Assembly (NCBI GenBank): GCA_947579665.1
Contig: OX388351.1
Location: 60,954,939-61,018,938 of the forward strand
DNA: 64,000 nt
Reading direction: 5' to 3'
Source of the DNA: Sympetrum striolatum
Lineage: Eukaryota; Arthropoda; Insecta; Odonata; Libellulidae
Below the pieces are notes generated by a model, which saw only the letters and a program-made list of their open reading frames with translations, ran no database searches and was not told where the DNA came from. The position numbers were made by a program, and so were the translations under genes. Shown one piece after another: positions 22,583 through 36,200 of the stretch (within the stretch, counting starts at the first letter, position 1; every line of letters begins with the position of its first letter).

Positions 22583-24263
22583 TCTCGCATAACCTATGGA
22601 TCAAAGTAAATTGAGTGATAATAAGCATTAATTTCAACTGAAAATAAAGTAGAAGAATATATTACACATTTACTTTGAAATGGGTATATTTTGGATTCAC
22701 AAACGTAATTTTTTATGTTATTTCCTGTTATTTCAAGTTAGATATTGAATTCCGAGATAAATCTCAGTAGGATATACTTATTAGTGTTTTAATATTATAC
22801 ATATAACGAACGCTTCATATATTTGTAAGTATTTAAGGAAAGTGTTACACTGTTAACCATATCTATGAAGAAGTAAATGAAATGAATATACAGTTGCTAA
22901 ATACTAATGAAAGATAAAATTATTCCATTCATATCAATGAGGTAGCAACAAAGCATGCACATAAGAATATAAGATAGAATAATAAGAATAATTAGTCGAT
23001 AAATGTAACTTAATGAGTTCTTACTCCATTTTTCAAACCCACTGCAGAGAAGCTATATAGCAAACAATACCATATTTTAACGTTACCGATTCCAACATAA
23101 AATCTCCATCCGTAATTTACAAAGACAAACGTCTTTAGAAAAAGAATTTCGAGGACAGGACATGGGCGGAAGTAGTGGAAGGAGATAGTAAATGCAGCAA
23201 TTGCTCTCGCAGTGAAACTCAATCGCGCGATTCCTCGCCCACTTGAGCGTAAGAGCGGGACGTAATGAAAAGGAAAACCTTCGCAGGAACAAATGCTCTC
23301 CCGTTTTATTTGAGCAAGAAATTTGAAGTAATGGCGCTTGAACTGTGACACACGAGGAAGATTTTGAACTGTCGCTGCTAAGGTCTAAAGATTTGTTGTG
23401 GATTTCCGTGAGAGATTTGAAGTACGGTTCTTCTCCTGGAGAAATGCTCCGTTTTCGAGATGGAGAAAACACCCGGAGGAAAAAAGAGCCGAGGAAGGAG
23501 ACGGTGAAAAAGTTCCTCTCTCATCCTCCCCAAACTAATTCCTCTGATTCTTCCATTAAACTCGTTGTCTGCTAATCAAACGGCTTCCTGTCTTGCAGAA
23601 TAACAACGGGAATTCTTTCGGTTGATATTTGCGAAGACATCATTTCGTTTGGATGCTCCTTCCTTAAAAGTTTCGCGCGGGGCTAATGAAGGGGCACCAA
23701 AAAAGTGACGGCCTAATGAGAAGGAAGGGCAACAGCGGCGTTAATCGAAGTTAAATGCAAAGTGGAGTAATTGGAGTCTAAGTGTAAACCGAATGTAGAC
23801 GGAGCTAACAGAATAAAGGGAATTTTGTAAAAGGTTAATGAAGGCCGGTGCCGATTTTTACGGATGAATTTACTCTCGAGTTCAAGGAAGACTTTTTCGT
23901 TGGCCTAATTTCGCAGTCCAATCGTTCCTTCAAATTTCAAGCTTCGATGAATTTACTTGCCGAAATGTATGTTTGCCTTAAAAATGCGTTTTAGTACGAA
24001 CGAGTTTTGTACCAAGGTTATTTTAAAAGAAAGACCATGCTCCTATTTAGTCTGCCAGATATGTATTCAGCCCAAAGGCTTCACCCTCACCAAAATTAGT
24101 TTGCAAAAGCCGGCAGTGAAATGAGGTTCAAGAAGCGGGATGAGGAGTGAGGTAGTTTGCCATTAATTTGCTCACCAAGCCAAAATTATAGAAGTGGAAC
24201 ATGTCTACGAGTAAGATTCTCTTCTCATTCCATAAGAAGAAACCTTAATCATTGTAACTATTC
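22583..24263. other. Unique DNA; GC-richer block 23030-23960
   Basis: AT-rich until about 23030, then a GC-richer block to about 23960. Overlapping frames on both strands (23010-23351, 23083-23472 minus; 23345-23575 plus) lack recognisable domains. The part around 23690-23830 is dense in TAAT words, which homeodomain proteins bind, but no regulatory role can be shown. Confidence 0.4.
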
Positions 24264-24434
24264 AGCATCACTCATACCTCAGTAGCTTTATGTTACCATG
24301 ATCAAGAATGTGACACTAGTAAATGATAGATACTTAATATCTATCCTTTACCAAAAGACAAATTATAAATATACCATTCACCAAGATAGTGTAGCAAGAA
24401 CAACTCTCCTATTAATAATATGTTAGGAGAAGTT
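24264..24434 (+). repeat. Dispersed direct repeat, copy 2
   Basis: Diverged partner of 22421-22582, same orientation, about 1.85 kb downstream. Confidence 0.5.
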
Positions 24435-24742
24435 TCCGGGATTACTCAGAAAGTATTTACTATTTACGCTTATTATTTAATATTTTTACAAATTTTATAT
24501 TCCATATTTTAATATCAATAAATTACAGAGGAAACATAAAATACAGCTATTTATAATATATTAAATATGAGAATAATATGTACTGATACTTCATTGTCAC
24601 TAAGATGCACTGGAAGGTCACGATTAATCAATACTTCAAATAAATCGGAGAACTATAAAAATAAGTTAAGTATTGGAAATTATACTATTGCAATTATTTA
24701 AAATACGCAATAAAGAAATTATCAGCGATAATAGATATTTAC

Positions 24743-24816
24743 CTATACGTAATATACATTAAAATGAGTAAAATGACAAAAAAATCTATACGTAATATAG
24801 ATTAAAATGAGATAGA
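24743..24816 (+). repeat. Short tandem repeat, period ~42 bp
   Basis: CTATACGTAATATACATTAA at 24743 recurs as CTATACGTAATATAGATTAA at 24785, each followed by AATGAG. Confidence 0.75.
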
Positions 24817-27800
24817 CTGTTTAAAACAACATCATCCATAAATGCAGCAGCGTAATAGGATGCATATGATTAAATATTGCTGAGTAGATTACCCCTATTT
24901 CATGTGTAATTCATACTTTCTTCGGAGTTTCCTCTTGGATAGAAGATAGCCGTCATAAACATTACTTTGCAGCATGTCAGCTGTCCTTTTATCCTTCATA
25001 AGAACTCCAATGAAAGAAAACAGAAGATACTGACCCTTATATATATGTTGCTTCGTCGGAAAACTTATTTCCTCAGAGGGAAAAGCGGTGGTCCTTTTTT
25101 GCTCTCTCTGTTGGTACTTTTCCAAATGTGTGTCAGTCTCCCATAGAAACAACTCATAAGTTGTTTATATAGCCTTTCATAGAATATACTAAACTCTACT
25201 CTCCAACATCTTTTGTGTGCTCTTCTCAAGAAATGGCGAGAGACTTGCTTATAGAATGGGAAAAAAAGGAATAGGTAAAGATAGAGTTGTAACAGATTTC
25301 ACTTCAGGAGATTAATTTTCTGTGAAAGAAACTTTGATATCGAATGTTTAATAGTAAAATTTACTCATTTTTAGATGAACTTAAATACTGATCGAGCTGA
25401 ATTGCTTTTGGCTACATTTATTGCAATAAAATCATGTCTACCACAAGTGCAACCAACCGTCAATCCAAATATAGACTACACATATATGCTCAAGAGTTTG
25501 TACTAGAACCTCACAATGCTGCCACGTCTGAAATGTGTAAGTTTGAGAGCCATTTGATAGATATATTGCACAAAGTGCCTGAAGTTTAAAAGTGTAAAAG
25601 AGAATTGGAAAATTTAATTTAATCACAACAAAACATTCTTGAGTTTCATAAAGAAATACAAAGACGCATGCAATAATTGTAATAATTTTAAGTTAATAAT
25701 GACGTTGGGGTACCTCTATTGTCTGCAGAGATAATTTAGATACAATGTAAGAAACTTAGGTTCACCTAAGTTTCCACCAAGTTAAGTTCTAACAGATATT
25801 TTTTATTATGACTGGTTCTGAAAGGTGAGGGGAGCTGATGAAAATCAACGGCCAATATCGGTCGAAATAAAAAATTGTCTGGTGAAATTTACTAAGTTTT
25901 TGTTTCTTGAGAATTTCCTCTCCATTGTGTTCCACGAAGTACAGCTATCGCACATTAGTTTTTATTTTATTCAGGTACCTCCCTTGGTAGCCAAAGCTTT
26001 TACCTTATCCGCTAAGTATTTCCTTTTCTATCCATGTTAAACAAACAATTTTCATTTTGTAGAAAACATAAAAGAATATTTCAACATGGTTGAAAAGAGA
26101 GTTACTTGTAATTTATCCTAAGTATTCTCTATTTCACAATAAAAATTTTTTTGTACCATAAAATTAGATTTCTACTACCAGCACAAAAGGAAATTTTCTC
26201 GAAAAGTACTTCGAATAAAATTTTAATTTAGCTCATTAAATAGTTGGCCTAAGGAATGAATAACAACATAATATGGTAACCAAATGTCACAGTATACTTT
26301 TTCAATTTTCATTTTAATCGAAGCGTTATTATACTTTTAATATTAAAAAGCAATATGGGTGCCCAAAATACCACCTTTACCTCTAGCAAAGCCAGGAATG
26401 CATATTGAGGTTCAATTTCCTGAATACAAATTTGAATAATCTAAATAATTCTATATTTTAAAGTTATGATTATATTTACCATTTTCAGCTAGTTATAATA
26501 ACCAATATGTGCCTATGTTAAAGTAAAAAAGCAGGTTTTGTTTCAAATTTTGCCGTAAGATATTCCGAGAATTCGGAACTCTTTACTCGATACGGAACTT
26601 TCGAAGGAAGGAAGGGGGAAGAGCAATTTTTCAGTAGTTTGCAGTGTACACGCTTGAATAGAGGATGGCGCTGTAGTACTCATTAGGGAGAAGATGCATC
26701 CGAAGTCAGTGTTCTACGTAAATAATGAGAAAGAGGTTGAAAGCAAGCAGCGAGGAGCAGGTGGAGTGATTGAAGAGTGATCGAAAAGAAGGGAAAAATA
26801 GATGGATAAACTCTTCATCACTATCTGGCGAGTCGCGGTTTGAAAGAATGAATATTCCGAAATATTAACGAGTTTATGTAGACTACTATTAAAGACTGCG
26901 ATAAAATGTCCTTAGGAATAAATAACTCAAAAGAGTTATTCGTATTTTCACACACATTGTTAAGCAATATGTTTTTGGGTTGAAACTTAATGCTTTATTT
27001 TTTCCAAAAAAATTAATTAATGTAGCAATAAAGTAAAATAATAATAAATAAAAAATTATCCTGAATATCTGGCAGCACTGGGATGGATCCTGCTCATAAG
27101 ATGAAAGATAATGGATCTGAAGAATTAGAATGTGAAATTGATAATTCACTTCTAGAACTAAATGAGGTGTTTATATAATCGTATTTGTATTACCGAAAGG
27201 AGAGGAAAGAGATATTTTACAAGTTTAATTTTATAATTTTTCTGTCACCCATCGGTTAGTACCTTTCTTCTAAACTATGTTTAAGTTTCAATAAGTACTC
27301 AAAATTCGATAGTAATGAATATTTATGTATAAAGAATTTATAAATTAAATAATGACTGATCAGAGGAGTTATATTTCTAAAATATATTCTAATCTTGATA
27401 AGATACTTAAATGTTTTGCAAAGAAAATTTTCCTCGTTCATTACACTATCTTTAAAAATAGAATCCACTGCTTAGGCCGTAATTTTGTGGTCTTAATCTT
27501 TACAAAAATATTCCATGATTTTCCCTAATTCACCCTGTCTATTTCCCTTCACAGAGCAAGTCTTTCTAACAATGACCCATGATAACCACTTCGAAAAGTA
27601 ACCCCATAGTAACAATGATTTAGGGTATTGACAAAATATCTGTTTTGAAGAAGTTGGAAATTGTATTCAGTTTACTTTGACTGCAGGACGAATAGAAACC
27701 AAACATACCTTTGCTTTGATGCATTTATTCAAAGGATCTATTCCGGCTTGAGAGACTGTGATCATGATGTAAAGCATCAACAAAAGTCACACTACCACAG

Positions 27801-29547
27801 CATGGAGTAATGGGCATTAGGCGCAAGAAGAGCCCTTATGCAGATGGGAAAATGCAACAACAGCGTTGATGTAGATCCGAAACTAAATAAGCTGTGAGTG
27901 GAAATGGGAATCGAAAACGTACAGAGTCCCTGCGTTGGCAATCGTAATATCTGACAAACGTTGATTAGTCTGGAAGTAACGAGGCTTAGTTTACGAATTC
28001 AGTCGTATGATCTGTGAAGATAAATCACCTTAGCCAACGAAAATCTGGTCGAAAACTCATTGCAGGATTTCATCACGGCAGGCCAATTATTCGTGCGAGA
28101 TTAAGTTTACTAGTTTCAAGTCATATATGTAGGCGAGATTTCAGCATTTATGAGGACAGAGGAATACATTAGGGGATACAAGGGAAAGTGGGAAGCAGCG
28201 TTTCATTAACTTGGTCCATACGCATTAGCGTATTAGGAACGCCAAGGCAAGCTTCTAATTCAAAGGAATTCGGAATTTATATAACATTTCTTTGACCGGT
28301 TTCGGTTTGTTTGTCGATTTAATTATAGTTTTTTGGATTTTCTCCTCGAGGTTCCCAAAATGATAACGAATGTTTTGGAAGTTTATTCCTCTTAATAATG
28401 GCTATTCTTGAGGGCAAATTAATAATCTTTATCTACATCTAATGAAATTCTTCAAAATATTTACATACAAGAATTTTATTTAATATAATCGGTTTTTGAT
28501 TTTATTCATAAGTTTAAAACTACTTATCCATCTTTTGCCGATTTTATTGATTAGAGTTATTGGCGAAATGTCCAACACAAAGGATACATTTTAATGCTAT
28601 TCTTATAAATTATAGGGATATTCAAATCATTAACTCTTTATTTTCAAATTTTATTCATCAATGATTAATACATAAACAATTTCGATTATTATTCGTAACG
28701 TTTTGAGATTTATCTTGTAATTTGTATGCAGTGGCGCATGATATCAGTGATTTCTCTACCGAAACATCTTAATTGGCTTATTAAATAGTGATGAGAAGTA
28801 GCATTTTTCCATATCATTCGGCTTATTATCATGCTTGTTTTAAGATTGTGATTGTTTTTTATTCATAATTGCTTAAATCAAACTCTTTTACAGTAGCTAC
28901 TCTACTGATTTTATTAAAGTGACTTAATTTATAAGTTAGAAACTTTTTTTAATAAGTTCATATTCCTACTACAAACCATGCAGAGTCAGATCAATAACAT
29001 TTGATGATACATTCTTTTATGGGTCGCTTTTTATAAAAGTTTTAGAGTGTTCCCGCATATTATACCGAGGAAAATCGGGGAAAGGGATGCTAGAATTAGT
29101 TGCTTAAATAACTCATTTTACTGCGAAGGATACGTGAAGGTAACGCACTAAAGAAGTAGAGAAATGGTATGTTAACCCCTTCCCACACGCCAAAAGGTAG
29201 ATTTTTAGGATACTATGGAGAGAGAATGTTATGCATAAAGGTCTAGTGGTTTTTTCGATAGTTAACAAGGTTATATATTCGATATTATCCATTAACCTCA
29301 GGGAAAGAGGAAGCGAAACGTTTGCCGGCATTCGTGATATTAGAGTAAAGGAGAACATAAAAAGTACGCTGGGTTAATACGAAAGATAATACGGAGGTGT
29401 TGGAGATGCTTGGAAAATGAGAAGGTCTCAATTGAACAGAGGAAATGGGTGGATCAAATGTTGAGAGGAGAGGGGATGCTAAAGAAAGTAATTGGGAGTA
29501 AAAAAACAGAGGGGAAGACAAAAAAGAAGTGGTGGAAGAATGGTGGA
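24817..29547. other. Unique DNA without recognised gene
   Basis: Mostly AT-rich with a GC-richer stretch near 26560-26830 and a purine-rich stretch near 29380-29540. Frames of up to 122 codons (29285-29653 minus) follow the purine skew or AT-rich hydrophobic runs. No domain, splice-flanked exon or RNA gene recognised. Confidence 0.45.
25751..25774. repeat. Short near-spacerless palindrome
   Basis: GAAACTTAGGT and ACCTAAGTTTC are perfect 11-bp arms separated by TC. Confidence 0.85.
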
Positions 29548-30333
29548 GTAAGTTATCTATAAACGAAAGAACTAACGTTGAATGAGGAATATAAAGACTC
29601 AAACAACTGCCAAAGGGTAAAAAACTCGTCTCATTTCGTAAAATATGACTCAAATAATTATTAATTTAAAAATACTCATATTCAAGTTCTGTAAGAACAC
29701 ACGTTTGTGTGAATAACCTGCAAATCATTACTATCTCATGTACTTATGACATTGTTTAACTCAAAATGTGTACTTCACGGCATTGATTGATTGATTGGAT
29801 TTGTAAATACTCATGTCAACTAGTTTAACTACCTGTCACCATCTGGATAAGAAAATACTCCTATATTCCATTCTAATTACTGATAATGATTTAGTTCTCA
29901 ATATTAGCCTTTTATTCTTATTGAAGGACATAAAATGTGAGTAAGTTATCTATAAACAAAAGAACTAACTTTGAATGGGGAATATAAAGACTCAAACACC
30001 TACCAAAGGGTATAACACTCGTGTCATTTCATAAAATATTGCTCGAATCATTATTACTTTAAACTTATTCATAATCAAATTCTGTAAGAACACATGTTTG
30101 TGTGAATAACCTGCAAATCATTACTATCTCATGTAATTATGACATTTTTTAACTCAAAATGTGTACTTCACGGCATTGATTGATTGATTGGATTTGTAAA
30201 TACTCATGTCAACTAGTTTAACTACCTGTCACCGTCTGGATAAGAAAATACTACTATATTCCATTCTAATGACTGATGATGATTCCATTCTCAATATTAG
30301 CCATTTATTCTTATTAAAGGACATAAAATGTGA
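29548..30333 (+). repeat. 393-bp tandem duplication
   Basis: Unit 1 (29548-29940) and unit 2 (29941-30333) are both exactly 393 bp and collinear without large gaps. Both begin GTAAGTTATCTATAAAC and contain CCTGCAAATCATTACTATC, a (GATT)3 tract and GACATAAAATGTGA at the end. Differences are mainly substitutions. A degenerate third start follows at 30334 (GATAAGTTATCAAGAAAC). There is no open frame across the unit, so this is a non-coding segment or the start of a satellite-like array. Confidence 0.92.
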
Positions 30334-30480
30334 GATAAGTTATCAAGAAACAAAAAAATGGCGCTAAATAGGGAATTTTAAGGGATTTGAATCTATAGAT
30401 TAGTAAAAAACTTACAAATAAATTATCCATTACAGTTTATTATTCATTTAAATATTCTTAAAGTTAATGCAAGAAGATTT
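30334..30480 (+). repeat. Degenerate third unit of the 393-bp repeat
   Basis: Begins with the same GATAAGTTATC junction word and keeps scattered similarity to the first ~140 bp of the unit before it becomes unrecognisable. This suggests an older array now partly eroded. Confidence 0.5.
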
Positions 30481-31911
30481 ACCGTAGGTCATAGAACTTC
30501 TAAATAAGAAAGAAAGATTTAAATCTATCAAAGACTCTACCAATCCTTTTGATGTGCAGCGCGAGAAAATGGTCTGGATCACAATCAAGTTAAACCATCC
30601 GATGAAAGTGGGAACTTTTATAGGCTATGTTCTAATCCTTTGTGTTTCTGTTGATGCACGAATCGCTCGAGTGTTTACGGCTGAATTCCTTCTTTGAGTC
30701 GCTTCCAAGAAGACCGTGAAGGAACCTCATTTTCTACTGCACTCATCCGATTCCTTGAGACTCTTAATCCCCGAAGAGGGAAACTGCTTTATGGTGCCTA
30801 TCCGAGTTTCTAATTGGAAGACTCTAAAACTCGCTACGACGGGGAATCGCTTCAATATGAATCCGCTCATGTCTGACGAGCTAATCTAATAGAATAATTA
30901 CCGATGGAATCGATGATATCGAGGGCACTATATGGAGTTACGGTTGGAAATGAGGGCAGATTCATAAAATATTACGGTCCAAACGTGACCCAAATGGCAG
31001 GCCAGTGTTGAACGAACCGATTCTGCACCTCTAATGGGACGGTAATGATGTTTTCAATGCTCTCAATTTTAATTGAAAGTTATATTCACTGGTTGAAATA
31101 GCAGGTGGTTCGGATAGCCTATTTCAAAGCTTTTGGCTGGAAATCAGCGGATAGTGTCATGTATTTTAGGTCAGTATTAGCGATGCTCTATCTCAAGGAA
31201 TGCATTAAATTAACTAGTAGCTATGCTGATAAAGAAAACACGAAACGTATTCCATAGATTCTTTTAAAAAGGTTATTATTTTCTTATCGTTACATTTATC
31301 GCCAGTAAATCATAAAAACATTCAATTTATTAGCAAATTAAACAAGTATAATACTATTATTAATAATAATAATTAATCATATAAATAAATAAAAATAATT
31401 AAGGACTTTAAAATCATGAACCAAATTGTATATTACAATTCATTATAATGATGAATATTTTTAAGTGTTTATATTATTAAATGTTCAAAACTATAACTAC
31501 AGTTTATGCTATAGTTAAATATTAATTCCCTAATAATCTCATTCATTTTAATTCGTACAATGATTCCACAGAGTTATTACTTGTTAATTTATTTTTCCTA
31601 GTTTGAGTCCCTATCTAAATTACTATCACATAACTAACTCAGTTTTTAGCAGCGATGTCACCAGCAATTTGCATGCACTGTTATGATCTTTTCTTCTCTA
31701 ATGTTCTTTCGAAAGCGAAATTTTAATACCAAATTTAGTGCTTATATAATACTCTCTTGTGTAAAGTAAACCTATACCTTCTCCTAATTTAAATATGCTT
31801 TCCTTCGGTGATACTTACATAATTACACAGGTTGACAGGTTGACAAGGTAACATTGACATTGTTAACTGTTTTTAAATCTATTTTTTGCGGCAATTTCAC
31901 ACAATGGAATT
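30481..31911. other. Unique DNA; GC-richer block 30560-31160
   Basis: A GC-richer block with no frame of note, then very AT-rich sequence. No gene recognised. Confidence 0.45.
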
Positions 31912-32250
31912 ACGGTTGAGAAAAAAGGAAAAATTCACCATAACAAAAATTTCTTACGTTTTTGGACTTTTTCGAGTTCATATCTGTAAGCAGTAATCCA
32001 ACATTAGTAGAGAATAGCTATTACCATCGTTGTTACAAAAAATATTTTTTCGATATAGGCAAATATGTGTAGAATTAGAATATGAGACGAAAAAAGTAGA
32101 AGTAAGAATAACAAAAAAACCTTACGTGGTTTGACTTTTGTGAGTTTATATCTGTAATCAGCGAACCAAAATTAGTAATTATTAGCTATTAACATTCATG
32201 TTACCAAAAAAGTTAAAATTTGTCGGCCTGTGTTATTAGACTATTTCATA
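31912..32250 (+). repeat. Diverged tandem duplication, period ~168 bp
   Basis: TAACAAAAATTTCTTACG (31941) recurs as TAACAAAAAAACCTTACG (32109). Both are followed by TTTGGACTTTTTCGAGTT or TTTGACTTTTGTGAGTT, TATATCTGTAA, CAGC or CAGT, AATTAGTA or CATTAGTA, TAGCTATTA and TGTTAC.AAAAAA. Both copies are non-coding. Confidence 0.65.
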
Positions 32251-33080
32251 GGTTTCATACCAAAAAAATATATAGGCACTTCCCTTTACGCACTTCTCTG
32301 AATTTAGTGGTGTGATAATTTCCACTAATCAAACTTTTTCTGCTGAAGAGGTCAAGTTGAGTAATACTTCTCCGCTTGTAGTACGGAGTGGGGAGGGGAG
32401 GGTCTTCGGGGAAAGAAGCGGAGAGCAGATGCTTCAAATTAGGCATGAAAAGTTATCAAAGGGCCGCAGATAAGGGACGGAGAGTGAGTAAGAACGCATT
32501 TTAGAAGTATCCGAAGCATATTACGAAGTCGTATTCGTCCCCTGAGGAAGGCAAAGGATGGAGATTTGAGGAGTGATATTGAAGAGAGAGAATCTTGAGG
32601 AGGGGACGAAATTTAATTAAATCTGATACCCTCGTCGCGACCAATTCTCTTTCCCGATTTCCATCGCTTGCTCCCTTTATCTCTACATCTTTATTGCCGT
32701 GACCCTATTCTTGTCCTCATCAGAGAACGCTCTCGCAGCGGCACCTGTACACTCAAAACGGGAGGGATTTGAGAGGAAATTGAGGAAGAGATGGCAAGAA
32801 ATGACGGAATAATAAAACGATAGAGATGGACGGATTTTAAGGGCAAAACCTTTCAATGGGAACCCAAATTATTTTTGGGGTGATTGAAATATTAAAAGGA
32901 ATTTTATGATTGGAAGGTTGAGGCAGGAGTGTTTTTTTCAGCAAGACATGCGATGATGCTGTGAAATTAAAATTAAATCCCACGTGAATTAAAAATGCAA
33001 TTAAAATCAAGTCGATGGATTCAGATAACATTGTTCGTTAACCAGGTAAGTTATTTATGTTTTCTTTAGAATTGTTTTCT
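32251..33080. other. Unique DNA, purine-rich stretch
   Basis: GC-richer and purine-rich between about 32370 and 32830. Short minus frames are incidental. Confidence 0.45.
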
Positions 33081-33160
33081 AGGTGTAAGAAGAGGCTTAA
33101 TAGACTAAATCTCACCCTGAATAAAGTCCTTTGTTATTATCATTGTTCTTATTATTTTAA
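33081..33160 (+). mobile_element. LINE 3' tail fragment (plus strand)
   Basis: AGGTGTAAGAAGAGGCTT, then GACTAAATCTCACCCTGAATAAAG, then TCCTTTGTTATTATCATTG and an AT-rich tail. It matches the minus-strand fragment at 8351-8416 and, more loosely, the 3' end of the SINE at 92-332. It is severely 5'-truncated, as non-LTR elements often are. Confidence 0.65.
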
Positions 33161-33184
33161 TTTAATCAAATTTAGACGAAAATA

Positions 33185-33285
33185 GAAAAATAGCAACATG
33201 ACTTAAACTCAAACCCAGGTCTCCCACTTTCAGGGCAGGTATTTTTACCACCAAACGACCATGCTACTCCATTACCACTTCTATT
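33185..33285 (-). mobile_element. tRNA-derived SINE, family B (minus strand)
   Basis: On the minus strand: an A-box region GTAGCATGGTCGTTTGG (33251-33267), then AATACCTGCCCTGAAAGTGG, then GAGACCTGGGTTTGAGTTT with a decayed B box at 33205-33215. It aligns with the family-B copies at 15072 and 51808. It sits tail to tail with the LINE fragment at 33081-33160. Confidence 0.65.
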
Positions 33286-36200
33286 AAATGGATGCTTTAT
33301 GAAAAACACAGTGGCTACTTTTTATTTCTCATTTAACTTTGGGTCTAAGGCACACGCTTGCTCTTGCAAAATTAAATATATATTCGAAAGATCTTTAAAA
33401 AATAATTGTTTAATTGAATTCCACGTACAAAACCCCGGGAAACGTGTAGCAAAAAGTTTATTCTTTTTCTTTATTCAGAAAATAATTGCTTAAAATATCT
33501 TCAATCATTCAGTTGCTAATTTTCTAACATGGGAGATTTATGAGGAGCATTTATCGAAAGAGATAAGCATAAGATAAAAAACAAACTATGTTTTTATTCC
33601 ATAAAATAACTTGTTTGAATTTGTCTTTTATAAATTTTGTGGAAAAAAGACAGTTTGATTTTATCTTATGTGTGTTAACACGAAGTTCCACCAAGTGAAG
33701 CGAATTCCGAAGCGATTGAATTTGAAAGAGTAACGTTTAATATATTTGAATTGGTACAGTATCAAGTGCCATTCTCTGAGGATTGGCGATGTTCCGTTCT
33801 TAGTTAATTTGTAACTTCGCAATTCTTTAAGCGGAGAAATGGCCGAGTAAAAACAACTATTCCCCCGACGGTCTCAGAAGGAGAAGAGATGATTTATCGT
33901 GGGAAATGTTATCAGAGTGAGCTCTTATTTTTTTGACATCGATTTTTGATGATGAATGAGCCAACTGAAACAATGAAAAAGACATTTACTGAAAACGATC
34001 AACCGGAGAGACAGTTAACCCAGTTTGGGACGAAGAAATGGCGCAAAAACAAGAGAAATACTTTAGGGTGTACAAAGAGATAAGTTGTACAAAGGGAGAC
34101 AATAAAGTTTACTTGTTTAATTCAATAAAAAATGAAAAAAATATTCAAGATACCTTCTTAACAAGAGCGATATTTAAAAAATATTTTTCAGGAAAGTGTA
34201 ATAACAGATCAAGGTGATTAAATCCCAAACCTATCGCCAAATATTTTTAGAATGTCTTCGCTAAAAGCATCCCTTACAAAAGTACCATTCTTAGTCTGTA
34301 TAAAATAAGATATGTTAAGGGATTCTGTAATTAAGGATTATAGATGAGCTTCTTAATAATAATATGAGTTTAATTCAAAATTCTGTATAATTATTTGCAA
34401 AGAAATGAATGCAATTCTTACTTGCCGTGAAGTATTAGAATGTTCCTGTTTACAAATAAGGCGTTAGAGTTTTTTAAGCTGATGAAACGAAACTTCTAAT
34501 TCTACATTTCTCTTTGAAAATCAACGTAAAACATATCTAATCTGAAATATATGACCTTTTGATTTCCTAACGCAAGATAGGTTTTTCATAGGATGTTTAT
34601 GGCTAACGAGTCTTTTAAATAAATATTTTGTTAAATCTAAATTTTAGATTTTACGAAGAAGAGAAACCCAAATTCGATGGAAAAAAGTCAAAGGTAGTAA
34701 ATAAAATCTATAATGGTAAAACATTTCTCGTCTAACAAATAAGCCTATAATATGAAAGCTAAGGTTATTAAAATATATGATATATATTAGTACAGAATTA
34801 CTTTTTTGTGAAGCGGAAGGAACGGAAAACGAGGCTACTCGCTTAAGCTTTTTGCGAAGATCGACAAGACTTGCTCAATATCAGTAATTGTCAATCTGGC
34901 TCCCATAACCCACTGGTGGGCATTTTAAGTCATCAAGTAAGCGTTGAGTATAATTTAAGCGTGGAAATCGACAGTCTTAGCCGACAATGTTTGGATATTC
35001 ATAATAAAGGAAATAAAAATGAACTATTAAATGACGATGACAAACAACGTTATTACAAGGTTGATTATTTTCTAAAGGACGATATATAGATATAGATATA
35101 ATTAGATATTAATTTAGCATTTTCAAATTATCGAAATCTCCTCATTAAAATGTTCTTAATTCTGTGTATTGTTTCTTTGGAATTCGAAATTCTGAAATTT
35201 AATTCAGAATTCTAATTGTACTTGACATGGGCACCAATTAACGCCTCCATGGTTGGCTTTGCAATTTATTGAGTTAGGAAATATTATTGTTGTTACTAAC
35301 AGGAATCCGTTTTTTCTTCATTAGTTCCATGAGTACTAAATTAAATTAACGAAACATCTGGGAGGGGAGGATGGGGAAATTATTATTATTTCTTATTGAT
35401 GGCAGAATGGCGGGTAAAGAAATGTTGACGACACCTTTTCTAGATAGTGCTATTGCAGAGGAGTAGAATGAGGTTATTTTATACTAAAAGTAAATGTGAA
35501 ATTCAGATTTTTTGAAGAAATGTGGGAGGGGATGTACGAAAATATAACAATAAAATGATGGAAACTCGAAAATGTTTTCATCAACACTTGGGAAAAGTGC
35601 GAGAAATCTTAAGGAAAGATGCCCTCTGAAAGAAATTGCGACAGTAGGAATACAGATATATTTCTTTGTTGAAAAGGAGGAGATGTTTCGGTGTACAAGA
35701 AAAACGTAGTAAATGAGAATAGAGAATAATGTAAGGGAGTTTTAATAATGTATTTGTAACCAGTCAAAGCGAAAATACCATAAAAATGCATTATCATAAT
35801 CCTAGGTAGGCAAAAGTTATTCTGAATGCTAAATAAATTGTTTTGATTATAGAGATGGTTCCTTGAGGAAGGAACTGTTTTAAGTTTTCCGTTCATTTAT
35901 GATTTACTTAACGCTATTCTTGAACGAAAGCTACAGAAGAACGTAGTACACCATGAACGGAATTTTTGTTATTCCCGCCATTTTCCCAGATGTTGGATGA
36001 CAATAAAATGAGAATAATTACTGTTGAGGGTATAAGAGCGAGCTTAACGTAATTTCACACTGTTGAGAGAAGTCCGTCAGTTTTTGAAAACACCTCACGA
36101 GGTTCCTCATCAAGGGGACGATTAAATGAACCTAGAAATCGTAACGTTTCCTCACAAATTATTCAGAAAATACCAACCTTGCCTCGCGATGAAAAAAAAA

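Noticed and set aside
23083..23472. 129-codon minus-strand frame
   Set aside because: No domain; competing frames on both strands in the same GC-richer block.
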